The position numbers and the translations under genes were made by a program. The notes beneath the pieces were generated by a model. The model worked only from the letters and a program-made list of their open reading frames with translations. It searched no databases and was not told the origin of the DNA. 16,496 bases of DNA. Source: an uncultured Odoribacter sp. GTDB taxonomy: Bacteria > Bacteroidota > Bacteroidia > Bacteroidales > Marinifilaceae. The stretch's first letter is position 1. The number at the start of each line of letters is the position of its first letter. The stretch spans positions 1 to 16,496 of the forward strand of contig UQTM01000076.1 in assembly GCA_900544025.1 (NCBI GenBank). The letters are read 5' to 3'. Of this stretch, positions 8,246 to 16,364 are shown one piece after another.

Positions 8246-9757
8246 TTATTTCCCTTCGTAATAAGTTTTTTGATTCAAGAGAGGATTCTTTTCGACTTCT
8301 GTCTTATAATAAGGCAAAAACCAACTTTCCGGATCCTGAAGGCGGGCACGCATCGTTTGCAGTTTCACCGTACCGTTCAAAGATTCCTGAGCAGCCCTGG
8401 CATTCCGTTCGACCAAAAGATTGGCATAACCGGTATTTCTGGCCAGGCGAACCTGACTGAACCAATGTTTCCCTTCGAACGCCAGTTCGCAAATCCGTTC
8501 ATTCAATAAATTTTCAAAGAAAGTTTCTCCTTCGCCGAAATTGGAAGCATCTTCGATAAGAGGCAACTCCGTCACGGTGCGAATGCGGTTGATTGCAGCT
8601 ACCGCACCCGTATAATCGCCTTTCAAAGCCAAAGCTTCAGCCTTCATCAACAGGATCTCCCGGTACCGGTAAAAAATAAAGTTGGCGTTACGGCTATCGG
8701 TGCCCCGGTATTCCGTGGGCAGATACGGACTGCTGGCTACATATTTCAGCACCTCGGAAGAAGCATTGAGCGTAGCGTCTATACGCACCGTATCTCCATA
8801 AGTGTGATTTTCAAACTGAGCCGGATATACGCTGGATATACATTCTTCCAGATAAGCATAATTGGAAAGAAATACGTTACTGCTCCCCGTACGGTACAAA
8901 TTGTATAAAGGAGAACTCACCCCCCTGCCGCTCAAATATTGGTATTCAAAGATAGATTCACTGCTGTTGCCTTGAGAGAACATGGTGAACCAATCCTTAC
9001 CTGCAACCATACGGTTATCATAGACGTTTTCAAGGGCTCCACAAAGTGAAAGGCAATTGTCATAATCTCCCCGCCAAAGCTTTACATCGGCCCAGATAGC
9101 CCGGACTGCATTTTTGGTGATTCTGCCAAAACGTTTTTCCGGCGAATCGAATGTTTCGGGAGCATTGGCCAAAGCGCGGGTCAGGTCGGCTTCGATCGTA
9201 TCCAGTACCGCAGTTTCAGGACTCGGAGCAGAATACGGATTTTGAGTGTCCGATTCGTAAGCTTCCAATACAATGGGTACATCTCTGAATGTACGCACCA
9301 GATAGAAATAATAAAGAGCGCGGATGGCATAGACTTCCGATTCCCAGGAAGCCATTTCCGCTTCGGTAATACTGGGGTCTCTTTGCATCGTGGAACGGGC
9401 ATTCTTTAGAAATGAGTTAGCCCAGTTGATAGACTGATATACTCCCGACCAATCGTTCAGCGAATTGCTGGTCGAAATGTCCTGTTGCACAAATTCTGTT
9501 TCATTACCCAGGTTATTGGCTGTTCCGACTTTGTAAATCTCAGCCCGCAAGTCTCCCCATTTGATCAATTTCACCAAATTGTTGTGCAGAGAGGTGTACA
9601 CTCCGGTAAGAGCAGCGTTCACCTGTTCCTTGGTTTGCCAATAGTCGTCTTTCACCAAATTATCGGGCTGATCCACATCGAGGAAGGAGCAGCTATTCAA
9701 GCCGGCTGCAGCTACCCATATCAGCATAAAATGTATAATATATTTTTTCATAATCAT
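8246..9757 (-). CDS. SusD/RagB-family lipoprotein (first pair)
   Basis: A 503-aa SusD-family lipoprotein, expected to form the lid on the full-length SusC encoded 16 nt upstream. The signal peptide ends in LNSC (Cys23). Met1 and Met3 are both plausible starts; starting at Met3 (9751) gives MKKYIIHF. Family hallmarks are AIRALYYFYLVRTFRDVP (about 144-161), a TPR-like segment (ADVKLWRGDYDNC), a later TPR-like helix pair (REILLMKAEALALKGDYTGA), and the C-terminal ERICELAFEGKHW (about 420-432). The length is typical. It is recognisably related to the second SusD of the operon in its N-terminal third. The substrate cannot be read from sequence. Confidence 0.95.
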   Translation of the reverse strand: MIMKKYIIHFMLIWVAAAGLNSCSFLDVDQPDNLVKDDYWQTKEQVNAALTGVYTSLHNNLVKLIKWGDLRAEIYKVGTANNLGNETEFVQQDISTSNSLNDWSGVYQSINWANSFLKNARSTMQRDPSITEAEMASWESEVYAIRALYYFYLVRTFRDVPIVLEAYESDTQNPYSAPSPETAVLDTIEADLTRALANAPETFDSPEKRFGRITKNAVRAIWADVKLWRGDYDNCLSLCGALENVYDNRMVAGKDWFTMFSQGNSSESIFEYQYLSGRGVSSPLYNLYRTGSSNVFLSNYAYLEECISSVYPAQFENHTYGDTVRIDATLNASSEVLKYVASSPYLPTEYRGTDSRNANFIFYRYREILLMKAEALALKGDYTGAVAAINRIRTVTELPLIEDASNFGEGETFFENLLNERICELAFEGKHWFSQVRLARNTGYANLLVERNARAAQESLNGTVKLQTMRARLQDPESWFLPYYKTEVEKNPLLNQKTYYEGK

Positions 9758-9773
9758 AACAACATTAAAAAGG

Positions 9774-12700
9774 TTAGAACGATGCCCGCAATCCGAAAGT
9801 CAGACGGATCGGTGGTGCTGTATTTTGCTTATCTACTCCGAATATAGTGATTCCGCCACCACTCCCGATTTCCGGATCGATACCTTTGTATTTCGTCCAG
9901 GTCCATAAATTCTGAACATTGGCCCAAATACTCAATTGGTTCAGACGTAATTTCTGGCAAATGTTCTTGTCGAACTGATAGGTTAGTGACAATTCTTTCA
10001 ATTTGATAAAAGAAGCATCTTCCACCCAACGGGTAGAGGCCACGGTATTCCAGGTCGCATTACGTTCTGCACGAGGAATGTCGGTAACATCTCCCTGTTT
10101 TCTCCATCTTCTTTCCACAGAACGGGCTTGATTGTCCTGCCCGGTCATTCCTTCGGTATTCCGACGCATTCCATTCACCACATCCTGTCCGAAATTATAA
10201 TACAAACCGACCGTCAGTGACCATTGTTTCCAGTTGAATTCGTTCCGGAACATCCCGAATACATCCGGATTGGCATCCCCGATCTGTACCATGTCGAGAT
10301 CGTTAATCAGGCCGTCATGGTTGATATCCTGATAAATAACGTCCCCTCCCCGGAATTCATGCCCGCTGGCTGAATTATAACGTAACATTTTAGGAGTTCC
10401 ATCGGAATTATAGATCGGATTTCCATTGAAATCGCGGGCAATGGCATCCGCATCGTTGGCATAAACCCCCAATGCCTTGAAACCGTAAAATCCACCGATA
10501 ACATCTCCGGGAACGAGTTTAGATTTGAAACCTTCGACCGTCTGTGTATATGCTTCATTGTCCGCTTCAAAATTCTCCGGTAATTCTACCAGCTTGTTAC
10601 GGTTGTGAGCGATGTTGAAATAAGATTTCCACCGGAAGCGGATATTCGGTTTCTCGATCCACACGGCATTGAGCCCGAGCTCCCATCCCTGATTTTTAAT
10701 CGTTCCGAAATTGGTGTACTGCTGGCTGAATCCGGAGCTACTGGCTACCGATTGCAGCAACAACAGATCGGTCGTTTTACGCGTATAATAGTTGAACTCT
10801 CCGCTAAAACGGCTATTGAACATGTTCCAGTCCAAACCATAATTGAAATCGTTGGTTCTTTCTTCATGAACATTGTCATAGGCGAATTTATTGATGAAAG
10901 TGTAAGAATCTCCCAAATAACCGTCCGATCCCGCTCCATAAGTAACAGACAGGATATTGGCGACATTGGGAAGCTTTCCGGAACGCCCGAAAGCGAAACG
11001 GGGCTTAAGTAAATCCACCCATTCTTTATCAACCAGGAATCCTTCTTTCTTCATATCGTAAGACAAGCCCACGGTAGGAAATAAAGAATAAGGATTGTCT
11101 TTCCCATAAAGAGAAGAACCTTCTGTCTTTAAAGACACATCCAGATTGTAACGGTCCATAAATTTATAATGCGCGTTCAAGACCAAGCTAATGCTGGTGC
11201 TAAGACCTTTACTGCCACTGATGTTGTTTATTCTGGCCGAGCCGTCGGCTTCCCTCAGCGAAGGATTTGCACCGTTGCTGTAGGCTATGCTCATGCTATT
11301 GCTGCGGTTGTAAATCAAATCGACGACAGCCGTCATATCCAGATGATGTTTTTCCGTTTCGACAGGGATTACAAAAATCCGGTTGTTATTGACCAGCTTC
11401 ATCTGGTAACCGTCGGACTTCATCCCATAATTATAATTATCTTCTCCGGCAATAGCTCCGATAGCATAAGGAGGCATAAAATAGTCGTCCCCGGATTGGC
11501 GGTAATCGACTGAAACCTGCGAATAAAGACCGATACGCCTGGTGAGGTCGTAATTGATCTGGACTGCCGATGTAAAACGATTAGCCAGCGTTTTAAACGA
11601 AGAATAGTCGATAATGGCTACCGGATTATATTGAGAAGTCCAGGAAGTTCCTTCCTGATCGGCACGCTCGATATTATATTCCGTACCGTTTTCATTATAC
11701 ACAGGAAAATAAGCCGCACGGGCACGGGCGAAACCGAGAGGGCTGATGGTACGTTTGGCATCGTCGGCCGTTGTCAGAGGGTGGTCTGAAGAACGTTTGT
11801 CCGTCAGAGAATGCGTATATGAAAATTTAGTAGCGATTTTCAATTTATCCGAAATCCTATAATCCAGATTTACATTCGTGGAGAAACGGTCGTAACCTCC
11901 TCCGATCGTCGTTCCGTATTCGTTGGTGTACCCTAATCCCCAATAGTAATTCAGACGCTCGCCACCACCCCGCAAAGAGAAAGTGTAATCCTGCTGGAAA
12001 CCGGTGCGGCTGATTTCATCCACCCAGTCCGTGTTGTTATTATACATCCAGGCATCCTTGCGGGTAAGGTCGCCACGCAATTCCTTCAGGAAAGAACCGT
12101 CGTCCCCGTTATTGTTATTGGCATAGTTTTCAATCAGGAAAATCCGCTGCTGATCTCCGTTCAGCATAGGGATACGTTTCGGGACAAATGTCGCGTTCAG
12201 TTTGGCCGAAGCACTGAATTGCGGCTTGCCTTTCACACCACGCTTGGTCTTAATAACGATCACACCGTTAGCTCCCCGCGAACCATAAATAGCCGTAGCA
12301 GAAGCGTCTTTCAGAATATCGATAGATTCGATGTCGCTGGGGTCTATATCGCCTACCGGACTATAACCGAAATTGGTAATACTTTCCACACTATAATCAT
12401 CGCTGATCACCTCGGCACCGTCGATAATCCAAAGAGGATTGCTATTGCCGCTCAACGAAGTCGTTCCACGGATTTTAATAGAAGCTCCGGCTCCTGGGTC
12501 ACCGCTATTGAAAGTAACCAACATACCGGGGGCGGCTCCCTGCAGCATTTGCTCTACGGAAGAAACACCCGTTGTTTCCAATGCTTTCATATCGATGGAA
12601 GTTACGGCACTGACCAATTCCCGGCGATCTTTCTGAAATAATCCCATGTCGGCTCTCGTATTCCGGTTGCCTCTTACGACAACCTCGGTCAGCGTGGTAT

Positions 12701-13025
12701 TATCTTCTTTCAATATCACCTCATAAGTTTTCCCAGCTTCCAAAGGGAAAGTTTGCGAAACCATTCCGATAAACGAAAAAGAAATCTTGGCAATACCTTC
12801 CTTCGGTACCCGTATTTTAAAGTTTCCGTTTATATCCGTAGAAGTTCCTAAAACAATACGGTTATTGGCATTCAATAGTATGACGTTTACACCTACCAAA
12901 GGATTGGTTTTCGAATTTTCATACACCGTACCTTTGACTTCGATATCTTGTGCTTGTCCTGCCCGGGGAAGGACTAAAAGTAAAAGGCACAATAGAAATG
13001 TACATTGTATTAATTTTATTTTCAT
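9774..13025 (-). CDS. SusC/RagA TonB-dependent transporter (full length)
   Basis: A 1083-aa outer-membrane transporter that imports ligands captured by its SusD partner, powered by TonB-ExbBD. In order: a signal peptide (1-25, AGQA); a carboxypeptidase-D regulatory-like domain (about 27-110: VKGTVYENSKTNPLVGVNV, STDINGNFKI); a TonB-box-like TLTEVVVRGN (111-120); a plug (about 140-265) with IKIRGTTSLSGNSNPLWIIDG and IDILKDASATAIYGSRGANG; and a long beta-barrel ending in a terminal Phe (LRASF). The conserved DINHDGLINDLDM loop precedes the GDANPD motif in the late barrel. There is no N-terminal FecR-interacting STN domain, so direct ECF-sigma signalling is not supported. The length is normal for SusC. 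It lies 16 nt after the four-repeat FAS1 gene. Confidence 0.97.
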   Translation of the reverse strand: MKIKLIQCTFLLCLLLLVLPRAGQAQDIEVKGTVYENSKTNPLVGVNVILLNANNRIVLGTSTDINGNFKIRVPKEGIAKISFSFIGMVSQTFPLEAGKTYEVILKEDNTTLTEVVVRGNRNTRADMGLFQKDRRELVSAVTSIDMKALETTGVSSVEQMLQGAAPGMLVTFNSGDPGAGASIKIRGTTSLSGNSNPLWIIDGAEVISDDYSVESITNFGYSPVGDIDPSDIESIDILKDASATAIYGSRGANGVIVIKTKRGVKGKPQFSASAKLNATFVPKRIPMLNGDQQRIFLIENYANNNNGDDGSFLKELRGDLTRKDAWMYNNNTDWVDEISRTGFQQDYTFSLRGGGERLNYYWGLGYTNEYGTTIGGGYDRFSTNVNLDYRISDKLKIATKFSYTHSLTDKRSSDHPLTTADDAKRTISPLGFARARAAYFPVYNENGTEYNIERADQEGTSWTSQYNPVAIIDYSSFKTLANRFTSAVQINYDLTRRIGLYSQVSVDYRQSGDDYFMPPYAIGAIAGEDNYNYGMKSDGYQMKLVNNNRIFVIPVETEKHHLDMTAVVDLIYNRSNSMSIAYSNGANPSLREADGSARINNISGSKGLSTSISLVLNAHYKFMDRYNLDVSLKTEGSSLYGKDNPYSLFPTVGLSYDMKKEGFLVDKEWVDLLKPRFAFGRSGKLPNVANILSVTYGAGSDGYLGDSYTFINKFAYDNVHEERTNDFNYGLDWNMFNSRFSGEFNYYTRKTTDLLLLQSVASSSGFSQQYTNFGTIKNQGWELGLNAVWIEKPNIRFRWKSYFNIAHNRNKLVELPENFEADNEAYTQTVEGFKSKLVPGDVIGGFYGFKALGVYANDADAIARDFNGNPIYNSDGTPKMLRYNSASGHEFRGGDVIYQDINHDGLINDLDMVQIGDANPDVFGMFRNEFNWKQWSLTVGLYYNFGQDVVNGMRRNTEGMTGQDNQARSVERRWRKQGDVTDIPRAERNATWNTVASTRWVEDASFIKLKELSLTYQFDKNICQKLRLNQLSIWANVQNLWTWTKYKGIDPEIGSGGGITIFGVDKQNTAPPIRLTFGLRASF

Positions 13026-13041
13026 AATGTCTGTGTTATTA

Positions 13042-15012
13042 TTACTTCTTCAATATCTGGATAATACAGTGCAAAACACCATTATTTGCCTGCCGGTTGG
13101 ATTTGTCCAGAATAATCGGTACACTTTCCCCTGACGGATCCGTTATTACGAAACTGTCCCACGTGCCCGATATGGTCAGCAATTCACCGTTCAGATTGTT
13201 TATCTTGCCACTGAAAGCCCCGTCTGTAAAGATTTTCCGCTGCACGATGTGACGCTGCACGAAATCTTTCATCTCTTCCTCGGTCATATCGAAATTATCC
13301 AGTCCGGCTGCAATCATGGCAGCATCGTTCGGAGCCAAAACAGTATATTGGAAATACCCTGCGTTTTTGAGTTTTTCGTTGTAACCCGTCAAATCGCAAT
13401 AAGTTCTGAAAATGGAATAGTCATCGTTTCCTTCCAATTGCATTTTATAAAGATTCTGCGTAGTGTCGGAAGATTCCAGCGGATTCAGGAAACCGTCGAT
13501 CTCATATATCGCCCCGTTACTACCGGTCCAAGTGGATTTGGAAGATTTCAGGTTTACGGTTTTTCCGGAATAGTCGGTGAAAGTTCCTTCGTTATAAAAA
13601 ATACTTCCGCAACTGGTGGAATAATAGGTATTGTTTTTAAATTCCCCGTTCTGGACATTAGCATTAATTATACTGGCGTACAAATGAAGAGCCAGCGAAT
13701 CTAATTCCGTACTCTCATAATCTTCCACAAATTGAGGCCACACATCATCGGGCTGTATCAGTATCGTCCGGTCGGGATGCTCGTAAAGTAACACATCGGT
13801 CAGCCCGGTAACATACCCCTTACTGATCATCTTTCCCCATTCTTTGTATTTACTCTGATTGAAATAAATACCTCCTTCCACGCTGTTCAGCACGGGCGGA
13901 GTCGCCATTTTGTCCACTTTATAAATCATGACATTGGAACTGGGAACTCCTCCGCTGTAATAGGGTTCGATCTCATTGGCCAGGCGCACATAAACGGATG
14001 AAATAGAAAGGAAATAATTAGGAGGATTATTTCCCCGGGTGATATCGCTCATTCCCCAATAATTATTGGCAAAGGCTGTTTTTAAAATGTTAGAGACTAA
14101 AGAAGCCGGTATAGAATCGTAGTTATTATAGAAGTTTTCTTCCAAATAAGGACCGAACAAATCCCGGATCGCCTTATTGGTAGGAGCGACAAAAGTAAAC
14201 TTCGCAGACTCGTCGGCAATATCGGCTCCGAATGTATAGGATTTGATTTTCGTCGTATCTATTTTTCCGTGTTCATCCATTCCTTTGATGCTGTAAGCGA
14301 CATAACGGTTGATCCAGGAATTGACAATACTCAGGGATGTATCCCGCCCGATCGCTTCGTCTGCCCGGGGAAGCGGCTCCAAAGGAGCATCCAAAACATG
14401 TATCACCCCATTGGAAGCGTCTATATCATAAACATCCGAAACCGGGATAGTCTCTATCAGAAATGAACCGGGATCTACCGATTCGTTTTTCAGATATTTG
14501 TAGTCATCGGCACGCTCGGTCAGCCACGCCGGAGTGTAAATCCGGATTTGTTTCCCGGCATGCCGGGAATCTTCACGCGTTGTCAATGAAGTGTTGCTTC
14601 TATAGAAACCGGGAACGTCCGGTTCGGTCTGGGTGGTCACTTTCTTTTCGAGGTCATATTTATAATACATCCCCATAATCAGGTGATAGTTCAACCAAAC
14701 ATTCAGTTCATCCTCCGGAATCTCTTCAATGGAAGAATAACCTTTGGATTTTACATAGGCTTCCACGTCCTCATTTTTTTGTACGAGGCAAGTGTATATG
14801 GCCGATTTCCCAATGGTTTCTGCCAGTCCCAACCGGTCGATGGCCTGTACAAACAAAGAGTAATCGGGATTGGCCCTTAAGATATCGACGATATTTTCAG
14901 ATATTGTCGATTCTCCCGAAGTTTTATAATGATCCTCGAATTCTTTCCGGCAAGATATCAATGTACACAAACATAAGAGGATACAAGGATATAAAAATCT
15001 GATTTTATTCAT
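13042..15012 (-). CDS. Multi-FAS1 surface lipoprotein
   Basis: A 656-aa lipoprotein (lipobox LISC, Cys21, followed by RKEFED, a surface-export-type charged stretch). Four fasciclin-like repeats can be traced by paired motifs. Repeat 1 has YTCLVQKNEDV (73-83) and SNGVIHVLDAPLEPLP (200-215). Repeat 2 has FTFVAPTNKAIRDLF (272-286) and VMIYKVDKM (361-369). Repeat 3 has TILIQPDDVWPQFV (416-429) and SNGAIYEIDGFLNPL (498-512). Repeat 4 has YTVLAPNDAAMIAAG (556-570) and ANNGVLHCIIQILKK (642-656). Repeats 2 and 4 have the best H1 motifs. FAS1 chains mediate adhesion or ligand binding; here the protein is inferred to sit with the following SusC-SusD pair. It lies 15 nt after the discoidin lipoprotein gene. 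Boundaries of repeats 2 and 3 are approximate. Confidence 0.87.
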   Translation of the reverse strand: MNKIRFLYPCILLCLCTLISCRKEFEDHYKTSGESTISENIVDILRANPDYSLFVQAIDRLGLAETIGKSAIYTCLVQKNEDVEAYVKSKGYSSIEEIPEDELNVWLNYHLIMGMYYKYDLEKKVTTQTEPDVPGFYRSNTSLTTREDSRHAGKQIRIYTPAWLTERADDYKYLKNESVDPGSFLIETIPVSDVYDIDASNGVIHVLDAPLEPLPRADEAIGRDTSLSIVNSWINRYVAYSIKGMDEHGKIDTTKIKSYTFGADIADESAKFTFVAPTNKAIRDLFGPYLEENFYNNYDSIPASLVSNILKTAFANNYWGMSDITRGNNPPNYFLSISSVYVRLANEIEPYYSGGVPSSNVMIYKVDKMATPPVLNSVEGGIYFNQSKYKEWGKMISKGYVTGLTDVLLYEHPDRTILIQPDDVWPQFVEDYESTELDSLALHLYASIINANVQNGEFKNNTYYSTSCGSIFYNEGTFTDYSGKTVNLKSSKSTWTGSNGAIYEIDGFLNPLESSDTTQNLYKMQLEGNDDYSIFRTYCDLTGYNEKLKNAGYFQYTVLAPNDAAMIAAGLDNFDMTEEEMKDFVQRHIVQRKIFTDGAFSGKINNLNGELLTISGTWDSFVITDPSGESVPIILDKSNRQANNGVLHCIIQILKK

Positions 15013-15027
15013 AGCTGTTACTTTAAG

Positions 15028-16137
15028 TTATTCTTCTTCAATATCCTGTCCATACAGTTCAAACTCCGCCAGTGAAGCATGAACATTACCGTCTCCGCCT
15101 TTCGTGCAGTAAAAACGGATATACCGGTATTGAACCGGACTGGTAAACTCGATCGTTTGTGGATTATTGGTAGCTTGTATAACATACTCAACAATCTTTG
15201 TCCACGGGCCGTCTTTGGAAGGTCCTCCCTGAATCTCGAACGTATTCAGGTTCGTATTATTGAGACGTCTCACGATGCGGGCTCTTTCAAGATTCACTTC
15301 ACGCCTTAAATCGAACGTGATATAATGCGGATATTTTCCGGGTACATTGGAACTCCACCTGGTGTGCCAGAATGTGTTGGTATAACCGTCTAATACACAG
15401 GAAGCACGACTATTCAAATGCCCTCCGACATCCTGTTCCTGTGTTTCTTCCTGTGAAGAATAATCGGCCACAGCCCAAATACTCCGGTCGAGCCAGCCAT
15501 TTTCTAACTTTTTGTAATTGCGGACAACCGGTATAGATTCATTACCATACACATCTCCTACCGTGAAAAGCAATTCTGCAGAAAGAATACCCGAAATCGG
15601 GATTTGACGCTCCCCGCTTCCGGTTTCTTTAATAACAATTTCATAATCGGGGTTTGTCTTTACACTATCGATATTCATATTCAGATAGAATTCCCCACTC
15701 TCTTCGTTATCCCAGCTCACCTTTACCCCCTCAAGGTTCAGGCTCACTTTTATACTGGCAGCCAGTTTGTCGAATGGTGTTGTTCCCGCTTGAGCCGCAA
15801 TCGTTACCGGCTCAGAAACAGCCTCATCCCGATGAGCGATAAAAGTATATACCCTTTCATAGGTATCGGGGAGACCATAAATTAGTTGTTCTGTTACCGG
15901 ACTTTGTACAATAACCCGCTCCGGTTCGGTTGAATTGGTTTCTTTTTTAAATAAAATTTCTACATAAGATAAATCTGTCTCCGGATTATCCCATTTGAAA
16001 AGTACCCCACCAGGTTTCTGCTCATAGGTAATATTAGAAACCGGCGTCACTTCATAGGCAACCTTATTGTCATCTTTACACCCGGAGGTCAAGAAAAACA
16101 ATAATGAAGCAATTAATAATAATAGTATCCGATTCAT
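15028..16137 (-). CDS. Discoidin (F5/8 type C)-like lipoprotein
   Basis: The first gene of the operon encodes a 369-aa lipoprotein with lipobox TSGC (Cys20) followed by KDDN, a textbook surface-export signal in Bacteroidetes. Residues about 28-117 look like an Fn3-like module (GGVLFKWDNPETDLSYVEI, VYTFIAHRDEAVSEP). Residues 120-210 form a second beta-rich module. Residues about 217-364 form an F5/8 type C (galactose-binding-like) domain: DGYTNTFWHTRWSS (250-263), HYITFDLRR (271-279) and the C-terminal ASLAEFELYG (354-363). This architecture matches the DUF4959/DUF4998-plus-DUF5000 lipoproteins common in SusCD operons; the exact DUF names are recalled, not verified. Likely role: glycan or host-surface binding. 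No catalytic motif is visible. Confidence 0.87.
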   Translation of the reverse strand: MNRILLLLIASLLFFLTSGCKDDNKVAYEVTPVSNITYEQKPGGVLFKWDNPETDLSYVEILFKKETNSTEPERVIVQSPVTEQLIYGLPDTYERVYTFIAHRDEAVSEPVTIAAQAGTTPFDKLAASIKVSLNLEGVKVSWDNEESGEFYLNMNIDSVKTNPDYEIVIKETGSGERQIPISGILSAELLFTVGDVYGNESIPVVRNYKKLENGWLDRSIWAVADYSSQEETQEQDVGGHLNSRASCVLDGYTNTFWHTRWSSNVPGKYPHYITFDLRREVNLERARIVRRLNNTNLNTFEIQGGPSKDGPWTKIVEYVIQATNNPQTIEFTSPVQYRYIRFYCTKGGDGNVHASLAEFELYGQDIEEE

Positions 16138-16139
16138 TG

Positions 16140-16154
16140 TTAATTAATTAATTA
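16140..16154. repeat. TTAA tandem run at the first start codon
   Basis: TTAATTAATTAATTA lies immediately upstream of the ATG of the first gene (read on the minus strand as TAATTAATTAACAATG). It provides an unstructured AT-rich initiation region, consistent with the usual lack of Shine-Dalgarno sequences in Bacteroidetes. No AGGAGG-like site is present. Confidence 0.5.
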
Positions 16155-16205
16155 GAAATTATTAATTGGTATAAAGCACATCTTCATAGAATTACATAAG
16201 AAAGA

Positions 16206-16217
16206 AAACGTGCGTTT
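16206..16217. repeat. Inverted repeat AAACG-TG-CGTTT
   Basis: Perfect 5-bp arms AAACG (16206-16210) and CGTTT (16213-16217) are separated by 2 nt, about 70 bp upstream of the first start codon and inside the predicted leader. The same core is present at 11-22 in the other flank. The surroundings are also alike on the minus strand (CTAAAATAAACGCACGTTTT here, CTAAAAAAAACGAACGTTTT there). It is possibly a binding site for a dimeric regulator; no function can be proven from sequence. Confidence 0.35.
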
Positions 16218-16244
16218 ATTTTAGATTAAATGATTTTGCGATGT

Positions 16245-16267
16245 GTTAATTTTAAGTTAATTTTTAA
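16245..16267. repeat. Short direct repeat GTTAATTTT(T)AA
   Basis: Two adjacent copies, GTTAATTTTAA (16245-16255) and GTTAATTTTTAA (16256-16267), lie in the predicted leader. One copy has an extra T. This may be slippage in AT-rich DNA or a paired binding site. Confidence 0.3.
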
Positions 16268-16324
16268 AAATATTCACGCACATAGCTTTGCTAAGTCTAT
16301 TTCTTTATTTATTAATCAATGCTA

Positions 16325-16336
16325 TATTAATTAATA
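16325..16336. repeat. 12-bp palindrome TATTAATTAATA
   Basis: A perfect palindrome about 15-25 bp downstream of the predicted transcription start. It could be an operator, or simply AT-rich chance; low-complexity sequence makes such palindromes easy to find. Confidence 0.25.
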
Positions 16337-16356
16337 AAATTATTTACTTAATGCCG

Positions 16357-16364
16357 CAAATATA
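16357..16364 (-). promoter_or_regulatory. Candidate Bacteroides -7 element (TATATTTG)
   Basis: On the minus strand the sequence TATATTTGC matches the Bacteroidetes -7 consensus TAnnTTTG exactly. It is the only such match I found between the first gene and the window end in the right orientation. A good -33 TTTG about 19-21 nt upstream is not visible; that stretch is A/T-rich (ATAATAATAG), so the promoter may be weak or activator-dependent. Transcription would start near 16350 and give a leader of about 210 nt. Confidence 0.5.

Larger units (their letters stand above)
478..16137 (-). other. Eight-gene capture/uptake operon
   Basis: Eight consecutive minus-strand genes are separated by only 15, 15, 16, 3, 32, 16 and 22 nt in transcription order. 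No terminator or promoter is visible between them, so one transcript is the simplest reading. The order is discoidin lipoprotein, FAS1 protein, SusC, SusD, FAS1 protein, SusC, SusD, lectin/Asp-box protein. The candidate promoter lies at 16357-16364 and the terminator at 409-449. The organisation is PUL-like but lacks a recognisable degradative enzyme and a local regulator (SusR, hybrid two-component system or ECF sigma/anti-sigma pair); any such genes would have to lie outside the window. The operon call is an inference from spacing and strand. Confidence 0.85.
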
